DNA of 64,000 nucleotides from Sphagnum compactum (Eukaryota > Bryophyta > Sphagnopsida > Sphagnales), in NCBI GenBank assembly GCA_965153455.1, contig OZ234493.1, positions 25,038,213 through 25,102,212 on the forward strand, in the 5' to 3' direction. The translations under genes and the position numbers were made by a program. Shown here one piece after another: positions 1-13,175 of the stretch. The notes beneath the pieces are model-generated. The model saw only the letters and a list, made by a program, of their open reading frames with translations. It had not been told where the DNA came from and did not search any database. Numbering within the stretch: position 1 is the stretch's first letter; the number at the start of each line of letters is the position of its first letter.

Positions 1-2580
1 TATGAAAGGACCAAAAAATTTCATGAGAGGACTTTCATACCAATTAGGTCTTGGCATTGGGTCCAAGGTAGATTTTTAGGTGGTATGAGGCAGGTATATA
101 CTTGGAATTGAGACTGGTATAAAATAGGTACAAGGTTGGTATTATCTCAAGTCCCTAAGACCCAAACCTGACCTGAGAAAAGTTAGGGTCAACTAGATCA
201 AGCCCTAGACCAAACCCATTGGTCTTTTAAGGCCTTTCTTATAAGGTTTGGATCTTTATATACTTTCAAGTGAATCCAAGTTGGATCTTAATATCCTTTC
301 AGGTGGATATTCAAGTTCATTTTGTTGAGTTGCTGAACCTCTTTGATGACCTAGAAGACTTCCCTCTAGAGACATATTGAGTCCTAGTCTATGACTATAG
401 TAGGAAGTCTTCCATATCACTGCCAATACAACATAAAGATAAATGCACATAGTCTCTCTTTTCCTGACCAAAAATCACACATACACATGTATTCTTCCAA
501 GTTCTTCAAGTACACTTCAACCAGTTGGGGCAGGTTTAGAAATTGCATCAAACCTCTACTGGGTATCAAGACAAGTATCAAAATTGATAAATATGGTTAT
601 CAGAAAATCAAATGCCCGATTTTTGATATATAATCACGGTTATCAAAAGATCAAACACCCAAGTATTATATATGATTGTGATTCTCAATTATTTTTTAAA
701 TCTAGTTTTCAGCTAAAGTTGTAGGGTCTTTGCCCATTCTTTGAAGTTTTACAAATACCTGGAATAAGTGGTTCTTGGATTTCGATTTTTTTCAAATACC
801 TAGAACCGATGGGTATTACCAAAATCAAATAAGAACCCCATATTGATCTCAACCATCCCAAAATAGTCCCCTCTCCCTTAAGCTAGCGATTCCTTCATCC
901 TTTTTTAAAAAATAATGGCAATTCCTCCAAATATATCCATCAATCTTGAAATAAGTGGCAAATAACTTGCTCCTAGTTTTATTTTTAGAACATTAGAGTA
1001 GTAAAAAAGGTTTCACCTTGTAAATCAATGAGAGATTAAAAGTCTACTAGTTACCACCAAATAAATTAAAATTACTAGGATGGTTCGTAAAATAATTAAA
1101 ATTTTAGGCATTAATTTACAAAAATTACAAACTTATAAAGAATGAATTTCAAATGATTTTCATTACCAAATCATGGGATGAAAAGTTTGGAATGTACAAT
1201 GTTATGACTTGGCTGTTGGTCTTTAGTCACCACACATCTTTTATGAGATCATTTTTAAAATTATGAAAATCCTTATGTTCAATTTGAATTGTGCCTTTCA
1301 TATAATTGTCAAATGAAATTCCTTGTCCAAATTATATGTTTTTTTCACATCAAATGTTGGTTCCAAGTTTTGATTCTACTCATATGTTATTGTCATGTTT
1401 CCCAACACTACACAAGCCATCAAGGTGTTAGTTATGATTTCTTGGTCCCATTTTCCACTAAGGTAATCTATAATCTCAAATCTTGCATAAGCAAATTTCC
1501 AAAGCATCATTTTACGCCCTTGCGAACAACTTTATGTGCCTTGGAAAAATGTTGTTTTTTTTCACCCTAGGATTCATGGATGGTCTACATGAACATGGAC
1601 TAACAAAGATAAATTCCATCAATAAGCAAATAATAATGAAGATATTCATTACCATTAACCTTAAAAACCAAGTCCATGGTTACAACCTTATACAACAAAT
1701 CAAAAGTTAATGGTATTCTATCCAACACATTCAAATCATTGTTGTCACTTGGTAATCCAAAAAAAATGCATGCAATATACCCTAAACTTTGGTTAGCAAA
1801 TGTTTTGAAAATAATTGATTTAAGGTTTCTCTTTGTTAGTGAATTGCCCTTGGCAAGTAACAAGAAAATTGTTTCAACAATAATGCATACAATCCAATGA
1901 AACCTTTACATTCATTCATCTTCATCTATATGAACTCACAATAGTTGTTTAACATACTCAAACTCAAAAAGGTCTTGAATAGCTTTCACAAATTATAACA
2001 AACATTTAATGGTTGTGTTTTCCTCGATCTTATTTTTTTCATCACATGCATTGGCAACCAAGCCATAGGCCAACATTTTCATTGCGCTCATACATTTTTG
2101 AATAGAAGAAAGATTCACAACCTTAGAAGCATATGACTTTTTCAGGAAATAAAAACAGGGTGCACACACATCTTGCATGATCCAACAGAACAAAAATCAA
2201 TTCATCTTATAATGCCTTCTAAACAACTTATCATCGCAAGTAAGAGTTGATGCAAAATATTCTCATCAAATTCTTTAGGGACTTGCATTTTCCACTCTCT
2301 CTATGTATTTGTTCTCTCACTAAGCATTGACCCTCTATGTCTTCACTCTCATTGTCTACCAATTATGCTTTCAATGAAGCAAGTAGCTAGTTGAACCATT
2401 GCTCCATAGTCAATTGTGTTGTTTTGAAGAGAAGAAAGAGATGGGTTATTGGTCTAGAGAGGGAGATGAGAATCAGGCTGTTGCATAAAACAAGAAGAGA
2501 GATGGGCTACTAATCTAGAGAGGGAGATGAAAGCCAAGCTGTTGTAGAAAGGGACAAAGATAGTCTAAGAAACATTGGAA
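1..2580. other. Gene-free AT-rich stretch
   Basis: No reading frame here looks like a known protein; the open frames are short and AT-driven. The first 250 bases and 530-720 hold words such as ACCAGT, GGTAT and GGTTATCA, which recur in the dispersed repeat described at 2590-3460. A short direct repeat is visible at 2431-2543, where a phrase with GAAGAGAGATGGG and TCTAGAGAGGGAGATGA occurs twice. Confidence 0.5.
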
Positions 2581-2589
2581 AATAGTTAA

Positions 2590-3460
2590 CCATGGACCTT
2601 ATTGGGACAAGCAAATTCATCATAGGCGGGTCTTAAATCATTTTGAAAATTCACGAACTCTTGATATATACCCCTGGTAAGGCAATGAAGGTCTAGAGTC
2701 CAGTGTTGGGTGGTTCTTAGAATGAGGGACAGATACCCACCGGTTATCAACTCGAGTATATATCTATATATACTCGGCCTGTTTTCCATAAAAGCATGGT
2801 TGTTGTTTTTAGCACATTTTGAAACATTCATATCAGCCTGGTGATCATGGTTTTGGTGCTAATAAGACTAATTTCTGGCTCCTATGAAGTGTGTATTATG
2901 CACCACTGTTGTTGGTCAGCTATTGAGTTTCAACCTGGGTCACCGGCAGGCTCCAGGTCCGGGTATCAATAAGTTACCAGTCAATTATTGTTTTTTTTTT
3001 AAATCAGCAAATAACCTACCTACCCGCCTGGTGTTGCATTTTTCAAATTTTAATAGCCCACCTGTTTATCAATTCTTAAAAAAACACTAAACATATTTAT
3101 GATGGGAAAAAAAAAGACAAGAAATTTTTTTAGTCCTATAACTGGTGCATAACCAGCAGTATATCCGGGTATTTGAAAACTGACTCTTATGCATAATCAG
3201 TGGTTATTACCCCCCCCCCAAACAAATTTGGTAGTGAGGGGTATTACTTTAACAATGATTGATAACCGGCGGGTTTCAATTTAATTTCTGATAAAAATAC
3301 CCACTGTTTTTTTTTAAAGAAATAACCGGCCAACATGGGAATGCAGCTTGGATTGAATCTGCTATAAAACCAGTACAAGGCCGGATATTCACTCGGGTAG
3401 CAGACCCAAAGGTGTGTCTGGGCAGCACCAGACACATCTGGTTTGGGCAAATGGGCAGTC
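2590..3460. repeat. Dispersed GGTTCC/AACCGG-rich repeat, copy A
   Basis: This block repeatedly uses CCGGTTATCAA, ATAACCGGC, CCGGGTAT and CCAGTACAAGG, with poly-T and poly-C runs between them. Similar wording returns at 7130-8160 and 11040-11420 and not in the genes. It codes for nothing recognisable. I infer an old noncoding repeat family; no ends, target-site duplications or terminal repeats were found. Confidence 0.4.
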
Positions 3461-3469
3461 AGGGGAAGA

Positions 3470-6400
3470 AAAAAAAGGAGAGAGAAAGCCTGGCACTATT
3501 TTTTGTACTATTTTTTTTTAATCAATTGTGCAAAAAATGTTAATAATATGTAATGATTTTATTTTTTTTTAAAAATTACCAAACCAATGTTGATCATGCC
3601 CTGATATTTATAAATCTTGCTAACTAGAACACCCAAGAAATGAATTATTGGTACACCATCATGGTATTCCATTTATGAAAATTTTCCCAACACTAGCCTA
3701 TAGTGTTTCCTTGGCCTTGAAAGTTTTGAAAGGACTCTTTACACTAGAGTCAGTCTTGTGTGTACATAATCCAATATCAATTCAACATTGATTTGCTTTG
3801 TTTTGTTTGTTTTGTTTGTGTGTAGGTATATAATTATTTTAGGGTTAGGGGGGAAATGTAAATAAAGAGAAGAAGATGGTTACATCAACTTCCCCTCTAC
3901 TAAGGGAGTTTACATGTGATTTCCACAATTCCTAAATTATGTAAGGACTTGATAGATTTTTCCTAATGTTAGAAAATCCAAGCTATGTTAGGATCCAAGT
4001 TATGTTATATGATGTTGGTTAGGATCCAATTCACATGAGCCGTGTGACGAGGTGTTGTTATATATTTGTCATAAGGACTTGAATAGTTTTATTTTAACTT
4101 AGGATAATCTTATTTTTGAAATATGAACATCAAAAGTAATAATTTCAATAAATAAAAACCTTTTGTAAAAGAACTTGTAACTCAATGTACATTAACATAA
4201 AAAAAAATCGCCATCCTTCCAAATTGTTTGAATCTTTAGTATCAATGCCAGCACACAATATTATCATTGAGTCATTTATTCATTATTATGCATTATAAGA
4301 AAGTGTATTGAGTTCATACTTAAATAATTTAAACTAATGATGGACTATGACAAGTTTTGATAAACTTTTAAAAGTCTATAACAAATTAAATGTCAAAAAT
4401 TGTATGTAAAATGTCTTTTGATGTATGAATTCACTGTTGACATGAATCTTTTTTCATCATTTGCAAATGTAAATTGAGATTAATTCATTATTTTAAAAAA
4501 ATTAATTATAAATTTATATTTTATGACATTGAAAATGTTCCACCTTAGTGTGCTTTCATTAAACATATTTCACCACCCCCTTTGAAAATTATTACATTGA
4601 ATGCAACAACGTTTAATGTCAATGTAAAAAAGGCCATTGAGATTTTGGTTAAACTTTAATTGATTTTAATGTTACATTGAATTTGATGCAACCTAAATTT
4701 TCAATGTAAGAAATGCCATTGGGCCCTTTTTTAGCCTAAAGGTTGCTGAGCCATCTCACATAAAGAAAAACTCAAAGTTAAAAACTTGAAAATGTTCCAA
4801 GTTCCATCTTCCCACTAGCAACTGCCTATGGTTCAAGAGGGGCATCTCTAGGCTACATAATAAAAACATCCTTTTAAGGGTTGTTACATTGTTGTATAGC
4901 AACACATGCTTAAGCTAAAATTCATAAAGCATCGAGTATGGCCACCTTCTCAACTCTATGCACATTATAAACTACAAATGCACGTAGGCATACCTAATTT
5001 TTTGCCAAAAAAAATTGGTCATAAAGAAAATTTATGGAAATCCAAAGTATTTAATTCCACATATTGGGAGAATTGCTTGAGAAAAAAATATTTGTTTAAT
5101 CCATTTCACATGTTTGTTACAAAGACTTGCTTGTTTCTTTGAAAAATCGATATCTTGATTGATGTTATCTTGGGCAAGGTTGGTAAAAGAGAAAATGTGT
5201 TGAACATTGAAAAAATGCATGTCTATATTTGTGAAGGCTAATACCATTGAACAATTTTGTTTTGGCATGTAGAAAAAAATTCATTGTCCCTATACAATAT
5301 CCATAGCCAAAGCTAGCTTAATTGCCAAGCTTTCAAATTATGCAAGATGTGACTTTCCATTCAAATCTAGAGGTTGAATTACTTTAAACATGGAGTGGTC
5401 CTTGTGATATTATTTTCAAATTTTGAGAATCCATTTGAAACATTTTGTTTTCATATTCGATGTCTTTCGGAGTTTATAATTTGTAAATTTTTCCTTTATA
5501 AATTTCTGTTCAACCTAAACCATAATTTTTTCCCATCATTAATTTGGACGATGATTTGAATTCCTTGGTGTGTCGCATGACCTCTGTTCAAAAAACTAGT
5601 GGTAGATTCAAATACTTCAACCTAGGAGAAAACATTAAATGTTATGATAACATATATAAAGGATACAAATCTAGAAGCTGATAAATTCTCACAAATTTAG
5701 CCCCCTTCATCTTATTAAAAAAACATCATTTTGTTTGTTCCACTATTTATATTTTGCAAAGATTAATTACTTGAGGATGGAATGCCAATTTTTATTTATC
5801 CTTGCAATATGCTCCATTTTCCTTTTCTGTATTAAAAACAAGTGTTGTTCCAAATTGACCTTCTAGTGGGGTATTGCTTTCTTGGAATGCAGATTTGTAG
5901 AAGAAATATGCAATTCTTGAATGGCCAACTTTTTGACAAGACACAAGATGATTGTGCTCCTTTCTAGCTTTGAATGGAACTTGAAATGACAAATGTTTTT
6001 TTTGGTATGTCCATTTCGGTTAACCAAATAATCCTTTGAATCAAACTTTGAAACATACAACATGTGAAGACTTATGCAATAGAGGCCAAAGTACTTTGTG
6101 GTACTTGGTTAAAAGTTAAAAGAAAATTGTTTTTAGACTACTAATATGTGTAAAGTGCAAACTTCATAACATATCGTTCTTTTTTTGCAACAAAAAGTTG
6201 TAAAATCAACAAGAATTTGTAATTTGTAGCTCTACTTAAAATTATGAGGTTTTAATCATTGTTGTCTACAAGATCCCATGGAGAAGGTTGTGAAAGAAAA
6301 TTTGGCTACAGTAATTGTACTCACTATTGATGCAATGTACTTGGTTGTTAGGTGTGAATTCCATTTGAGCATTGCAATGCTTCTGGATCTTGAATATCTA

Positions 6401-7080
6401 CATTCTATAATTATGTTAACATTCTTTGAACTCATTGGGATGCTAGTGCATTTGGAAGTAAAATGGTTCCTCCATTTAGTGGAGATGAGCAAAGAGCTTA
6501 ACAAGTGGATCCAAAAGGATGCAATCAAAATCTTCTTATTTAACAAGATGCAAGACATAATGGTAGGAATAAACAAACGCTTTTCTAATTCAATTCATCA
6601 CCCTTCTTGTATTTCTTGGATCGTAAGCATTTGATGTCTTTGATTTTGTGTCTACTAGGTGTTGTTTCTCCTTTCTATTTTCATGTGCATATTAGCAACA
6701 ATGTAGTTAAACGCCGAGGCTTTTTCTCCATATTGGAGAAATGGAAGGAACTTCAGCAAAATTGTCTTTGGCAGATGTCTATTGTCTATTGAACTTGAAC
6801 AATCTTCACAAAGTTGTGCATCCTTTATCTTCGACAAACTCAAGATTCAATACTCTCTTGGTACTTTCAGCTTATCCTTTAGGTTCATAGAGTCCATGGT
6901 AGCTAACTCTTTTGCTTTATCCCAATCTTTGGATTATGCAATTACATTGAAACCGTACCTTCTTGAAGGAACCTAAGTTCGTTACTTGTTTCTTAAAAGT
7001 GAAACCTAAGTATTGGCTAGGCTAGCTGTGGTGGTAGTATTCATGCATTTGTTGAAGCTATTCTTGAACTGAAGCCATTC
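3470..7080. other. Gene-free AT-rich stretch
   Basis: No supported gene. The longest open frame is 118 codons at 6278-6634 (+), overlapped by an opposite-strand frame of 106 codons. Neither resembles a family I know nor shows splice-bounded neighbours. Near 4500-4730 the words ACATTGAAT and CAATGTAA recur several times, suggesting a small decayed repeat. Confidence 0.45.
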
Positions 7081-7090
7081 CTCACATTAC

Positions 7091-7110
7091 CTATCTATCT
7101 ATCTATCTAT
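7091..7110. repeat. (CTAT)n microsatellite
   Basis: Five perfect tetranucleotide units in a row. Confidence 0.9.
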
Positions 7111-7129
7111 CGTCTACATCATGTTATGC

Positions 7130-8160
7130 ACCATTGTTGTGCGGGTATTTGATTTGTTAATAACCCCCGGTTCCAGGTTCTTGAAATCCTCGAATCAAAA
7201 GAACCACCAATTCCACAGTTCATTGAAATAATAATAATTATTATAATTATAAAGAACATCCATTCCGGTTATTTCAAAAAGCCAAAAGAACCCACGGTTC
7301 TCATGAAGGAACCAAGGGGGGTTTAGGGGGGGGGGGGGGGGGACAGAAATGGCATTTTGTGTATCAGAACTGGTTCTCTGATTTTTGGAAAACGGCAGGT
7401 ATATGAGATCAGGGTAGCAAGACTGATAACCGGAGGGTATTTGGTGGCCCCCTCCTGTTTTCTGGTACCCGCACAACACTGTTGGGCACATGGGGATATA
7501 TTTATAGTCGTAGGAGTGAAAAAGGTCACTCCATTTTATTCCGGGGAAAAAAGAAAAAGGTAAAAGTCAGGATGATGCTGGTGTGGGAATCTAGTAACAG
7601 TAAATGGGGAATTTGGGCTGTAGTGGATAAAAACCTTACTAGCTTGCTGGCAACCATACCCACACCCAATCTGAAACCAGTGGTGCACATTCAGCTACCA
7701 TTGTAAGCTCAAATTCTAGCCCCTTAAAATTTATTTATAAAAAATAATTAGTTTATTTATTTATTCATTCATTTATTCATTTATTCATTTATTTATTTAT
7801 TTATTTATAGAAGGCCCAAAAAAAAAAAAGGAGACCATAATTCTCTGTCACAAAGAGAAACATAAATTGGAATTGTCTGGGTTCTAGTTTTGATTTCACA
7901 CATAAAAATAATAGGTAGAACCTCAAATTGGGTTCTGGTTTGAAAATCAATCCCAGTTTGGATCAGGTGGTTCTTATTACTGACTGGGATTGGGAACCAG
8001 CGGTTAATTATTGGCTATTAATAAGGAGCTAAACTAACCAATCACTGGTTCCAAGCCCTCTAGTACCTCTGAACCTCGAATCAATCGGGTTCGAGGTTTC
8101 AATTCTTGAAAAACAATTCAGAATTCTAGTTCTGAAAATTAGACCCGAATTTTGCATCCA
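7130..8160. repeat. Dispersed GGTTCC/AACCGG-rich repeat, copy B
   Basis: Contains many GGTTCC, GGTTCT, AACCGG and ACCAGTGG words like the blocks at 2590 and 11040. It includes a run of G (about 7326-7342), a TTTA/TTCA tract (about 7741-7810) and a phrase near 8080 with TCGAATC and GGGTTCGAGG. No coding signal was seen. Boundaries are approximate. Confidence 0.4.
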
Positions 8161-8309
8161 GTTTCATTATTACTACATGAAAATTTTCATCTTATTATGA
8201 TGAATATTAGTAAAATAAATATTCCTTCCTGAAACTCAATCAAGGTGTGTTCTGACCCTCTCTAGAGTGTCTGACTCTCCTCCAACTTTTAACATGTACC
8301 AGGTGTTTT

Positions 8310-8460
8310 TAATTCTTTTTTCCAAAATAAATAATATAAATAATATAAATTAAATTAAATTAAATTAAAATGTAGTTTTTTTATCTGTAGTTTGGGAATA
8401 AAGATATGGGACCTGACACCTGACCCTTACCTTGCCCCCCCCCCCCCCCCCCTCCCCTAG
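8310..8460. repeat. AT-rich simple repeat and poly-C run
   Basis: An AATATAAAT/TAAAT repeat at about 8325-8370 is followed by a run of C at about 8435-8452. A second shorter AAAT tract lies near 8598-8615, and a TTCCC-rich tract near 8750-8785. Confidence 0.75.
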
Positions 8461-11030
8461 TATATACCCCAGTGAAGTACAAAAGGTTATACAAGCCTCC
8501 AAATGTGGGAATATTGGCTAACAGGAGTCAGGAACAAAGAAAGGAATTCTCAACCTGGAAGGAATGGGTTGATGGATCTAGTGAAGAATTCTCACAATAA
8601 ATAAATAAATAAATATAAATTCTCACATTAAGTTGTGGTGGGCATGACCAAAAACTTCGACATACTAGCCATAGGCTACTACTACTTCGGTTGCACACAA
8701 CAAACATGTGGTGAGAGATTGCTGTTTGAGGACTTGTTTTAGGGGCGAGCTTTCCCTTCCCTCTTTCCCTTCCCTTCCCTCTCTTTGTCTGATTTGCTTC
8801 ATGCTATTGGTGAGGGGTTTAGGAGCTAGGCTTGGGATTTGGATTTGAGTGGGTATCTTTTCCTCCCTTTTGTTTTTGGGTGTTTGTTCTTTTTGGCTTT
8901 GGACATTGGTCCTCTCCTTTTATTCCTTCCTTTCCTTCTTGTTTGGTGCATTTCTAACAAGGGATGTGTCACACTGTGGCTTTGCCATTTACATTAAAAA
9001 GTATCTTAATGCAAAAGAAGAATTATGAAAATCCAACTATTTCACCATGAAAAAATATAACTTTTCAAAAAAAATCCATCTAAAAAAACCAAAATCCTTC
9101 AAGATATCATAACTCTATACCTAATCTCAAGTTTCAACACAAGCCAAAATATGATCTTTCAAAAACCCCGAATAAAAATAGACCTACTACCTAGGGGCCA
9201 AAATCCATTAAGCTACTATAATCTATAATGAATCTAAACACAATATGCTTGCCTTGGTAGTCAAGGCTAATAAACTAGAATAATGGCATGTTTTAGAGGG
9301 CAAGTTTCATTCTAGTATTTGAGATTTGACGATTATGAAGGATTTAGACTTATGTAACTTCTGTATGATGGGTCATAATAGTTAGTATTACAATCCTTAG
9401 TTTTGTTCATTGTAGGTCAACTAGTGATTTTTTATTTGGTGAATTTTTGCAAAATTTTAATCTCAAAAACTACAAAGGAAATATTCGGTTACCAAATTCC
9501 CTGTTCCTATTTGGAAAAGAAAAATCATCAAATTTCAACACAGTTTTAGTTTTGGGGGAAATTTTCACCAGTTTTTTTTACAAACATGGAGCCAATTAAA
9601 TTTGAATCTATATTTGGGATGATGGCTAATGATCCAGAAGAGGGCACAACCAAGCCAGTGACTTATGCACTTAACACTAGCAAATAAAAAATTCATGTGC
9701 ACAATAATGGCAGCCCTAGAAGCTCTTCCCTTAAAAAGTGGAAGAGCCTCCTCTAGACCTGCCATGAGCCAGCATTATGAACCAGCAGAATGAATGGGCA
9801 ATTTTTTCCATTCATCTGAACAGATTAGAAAGAAAACCTCACAACAAAATATATTAAAAAAAAGATCAGAAATGGCATGAACCTTGCACGCGGTAAGAAT
9901 TCGTCCACGGCATAAAATGCCTGGCAAATATTATACCCGACAATGGACCTCCAACCCAAAAGTGAACCCAAATTTGTCTCAAACTTCAAAGCATTCCTAG
10001 AACTTTGCAAAACCAAGTCAGTTGCCATTCTGTATCTTGGCCTCTTCCTCCTAACATCTGACACACATGCATCTGGTTATGTCCCTTTGTGAAAAAACAA
10101 ACTGGAAAAAAATCCAGGTTTAGGGTTTTGTTTTTTTTGGTTAAGTTGTTGGACATGTTAAGGACCCAAGCTCATAGACTGGCTACAAGGCCTTTTGACA
10201 CTATGACTCAAAATCCCGTATAGTGAATACCACATAGATAGACAAAAGATGAGGATGAGTTTCATTGCATGAGTTCATTGTTAAGTAGGGAAGTACACTT
10301 TTTTTTCCTCATATAATAAAGTTATTCGTAAAGTCAGGCGATTAAAGGACGAGAAAAGCCAGTTTTGGCATAAAAGGGCATCAAACGTGTAACTGAGAAT
10401 GAAAATTTTACAAAAGGAAATAACTGGGACCCAAACTAGTTTTTCCACCACCAAAAAAGCTGATAAAAGAAATGGGTTCTACCTTCTTGAAGGTGTTTAG
10501 ACAGAGATTGTCCATGAGCAGAGAGAAGTACATTTTTCTCTATGAAATATCGGTTCTTGATTGGTATTGTCAATCAAACAAAGATGACCATGAGCTCATG
10601 CAAGATTAGGCACTTATTTTTTGGGAAATTGGTTCCAGAGAACACACACACACACACATACCCACACACACAGTGTTCCCATGTGGGCTTCCTGTCACAC
10701 ATTCTCCACTGCAGTTCTGCAGACTCTACAGGAAACCCCAATAATCAATGAGGTACCAGTAATTAATGAAGTTCAGTTAGCTAGATCAGCTAGCCAGCTA
10801 GCTAACCACTACTAAGTTAACTTACTCCCAAGTATCCACTTTGGCCCCCTTAAAATTAACCATGTTGGTCATCTTAGCTGAAACCAACACTAATGCAAGC
10901 AATTTGGAAGTGTTTTATACTAGACTCACATTTTCACCATAAATTTAAGATTTTTCTTTTCTTTTTTGGCCAGGGTGAAGCAGCACCTACATTTGGATTG
11001 AGGCCTCTCTTTGTGACCATAGGTAATTTT
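8460..11030. other. Gene-free stretch with small unexplained ORFs
   Basis: No gene recognised. The 9580-10070 segment is visibly less AT-rich than its surroundings and holds small open frames on both strands: a 33-codon ATG frame at about 9585-9686 (+), and frames of 66 and 79 codons on the minus strand at 9565-9765 and 9825-10064. None matches a family I know. An AC dinucleotide repeat lies at about 10641-10672. Confidence 0.4.
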
Positions 11031-11039
11031 AATCTGCAA

Positions 11040-11420
11040 TTTTATCAGTGTTGGTGCACATTACCCACTTTGGCAACCCTCTGGTTCTGGTTCCAGTTAG
11101 AAAAAACTGAACTGAAACCACTAACCCGAACCCGGTTCCTGGTTCCATTTTATGTGTGGAACGAGGATTGGAATCAGAACTCGACGAAATCAAAGAGACT
11201 ATAATCGAGTTTAATCAGAGGTTAACCAGCAATGAATCCTTCCTTGGTTTTGGTTTAGGCTAGAGAACCAAACTGTAACTGGGTCCATTTAGACCCAGAA
11301 CTGTATTCTTGGTTCCACTTAGGTGTGCAACTGGAATGAGATGATAGTTCCAATTTAATTTTTTGGAACTGGAACTGGAACTGGAACTGGAGTCTCGTCA
11401 TAAAAGTAAACAACCACCCA
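11040..11420. repeat. Dispersed GGTTCC-rich repeat, copy C
   Basis: Dense in GGTTCC and CCGGTTCC, with a GGAACT hexamer repeated in tandem at about 11371-11396. The composition matches the blocks at 2590 and 7130. Non-coding. Confidence 0.4.
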
Positions 11421-11429
11421 ACACTGGTA

Positions 11430-12660
11430 TATATATATGATTTGAAAGAAAATTTGGGGGTTTTTGGTTTCTACCATGGTAGGCTAGCTACCAGTTTAGG
11501 TGCTGGTTTAAAAACTAACTACCATACTAGAGAAAGCATTACCTATTTAGTCTGAGCCAACCCAGGATCTAGCAACGCCCCTAGATAGAGTGGAGATAAC
11601 TAGCTAGTTGGATGGTAACAATTAGCAATGTCCTTAGATTTAGTAGAGACTTCAATAGCAGGAGATATAGCAGAATGGGTGGAAAAATATAGCACCCTTA
11701 ATTACTGATCTACCATATTCAAATGCTACAAGGCTTTTTTTTAAAAAGTTAAATGCAAAGTGTTTGTTGTGTGTTGTGTTCCTTTCTTTTTCTAAAGAAG
11801 AGGAGAGAAAAGGTAAATGGAAGGTGTAACTGACACTACCCTAGCTATGTAGGTAGTAAGTAGTAAGTAGGGTATGAAGTCTGCAGCTTGCAGAAGTTCT
11901 GACTCCGAAGGGAATATAGCAGCCTGAGCCTGGAGTCAGAAAAAGGAAAAAAAAAGAGAGTCAAAAAAGAAAGAAAGAAAGAAAAGAGAAAGAGTGTCTT
12001 GTCTGTCTCTTTTCTCTTGCAGCTACCTAAAATAGGTAGTTATTTTTTTCTGTAATTTCTGGAATTTTCCTTTGGTCCTCTCTCTCCTCCCCCCCCCCCC
12101 CCCCCCCCCCAAAAAGGAAACCTAACAGTGAAGGAGATCCTGCCTACCTATGAAACTCCAACAGCTAAGGTTAGATTCTCATCACACAACAGAAAAAAAT
12201 TTGCACAAATTTAGATTAAATTCAATTAAATTCATTTAAATATAATTCATTTCATTTTAATTCATTTTAATTCAATTAAATTCATTTAAATTAAATTAAA
12301 TGGTAGGGACAGATCAGATCATCACAGAATATCAGCTACTAGATAACAACAACAACAACCAACCCATGACAACTTTCAATTTTAGTAAAGTGAAAGTGAA
12401 GAGTCAAACCCAAGATTCAAAACAGTGTTGATTATTATTATTACTATTATTATTCAAAGAAAAAAGCACCAATCCAGAAGGAAACCCAAGAGGAGGAGGA
12501 AGAAGAAGCAGAAGAAGGGAAGAAGAAAACAGAATCAAAAAAAAAAAAAAGGGTGGGGTGAAATTGCAAAATTGCAATCCTTCTCTCCTTTTGCACAAGG
12601 TACCACCACCTAGTAAGTTAGTCTTTGTATTGTAAAGTGCAAAAGTTAGAATTGGTACCT
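11430..12660. other. Gene-free upstream flank with simple repeats
   Basis: Upstream flank of the NPH3-family gene. It contains a run of C (about 12089-12110), an AATTCAATTAAATTCATTT-type repeat (about 12210-12300), AAC and ATT trinucleotide tracts (about 12343 and 12430-12455) and a purine-only stretch of about 100 bases (12470-12555). No protein-coding signal was recognised. Confidence 0.5.
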
Positions 12661-12666
12661 ATTTTG

Positions 12667-12676
12667 TTATATAAGG
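12667..12676 (+). promoter_or_regulatory. Possible TATA box of the NPH3-family gene
   Basis: TTATATAAGG lies about 500 bases before the ATG of the NPH3-family gene, followed by a T-rich and CT-rich leader. This would place transcription start near 12700. Position and consensus are the only support. Confidence 0.35.
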
Positions 12677-12821
12677 AAGGAATTTTATTTTATTTTTAAT
12701 TTTTTTTTGTTTTTTCTTCCTCTCCCCACCTTCAAGTTCTTCATCAAGAACCTTGAAACCCAAAAAAATTGGTGCACTAAAAATAATAAGTAAATTAAGA
12801 AGTGAAGAAGAGTTTTTTTTT

Positions 12822-13113
12822 TGTGTGTGTGTGTGTGTGTGTTCTTTCTTTTACTAACTTTATTGATCTGCTTCTATTTTGGTTGTTGTCTTTTGCTTTT
12901 GTTTCTTTCTTTCTCTCTCTCTTTCCATGTGCTCCTCGCTCTCTCTCTCTCTCTCTCTTGCATTGATTTCTTTCCATGCGCTCCTCGCTCTCTCCCACTG
13001 CAGCTGCGAGGAAGCAGAAGAAGAAGAAGAAGAAGAAGAAGCAGCAGCGTAGACGCAAGCTTTGCAACAGGAGCAACAGCAGCAGCAGAGCTGGGTGGTG
13101 GTGGTGGTGGTGA
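12822..13113 (+). repeat. Stacked microsatellites in the NPH3-family leader
   Basis: TG repeat (12822-12841), CT repeat (12938-12958), GAA repeat (about 13017-13040), a short AGC run and GGT repeat (about 13094-13112) follow one another within 300 bases. CT/GA tracts near plant starts are known GAGA-factor (BPC) targets. Two upstream ATG frames, 12927-13052 and 12976-13113, are built from these repeats. A phrase containing TTTCTTTCCATG and GCTCCTCGCTCTCTC is present twice, once around each upstream ATG. Confidence 0.7.
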
Positions 13114-13175
13114 GCTTGAGGAGCTTGAGTAAGAAAGCTTAGGCAACAGTGGATTGGTTAGAGCGGAGGTCAGAC

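Noticed and set aside
6278-6634. 118-codon open frame in the 5' gene-free part
   Set aside because: No family resemblance, no splice context, AT-rich low-complexity translation, and a comparably long open frame on the opposite strand.
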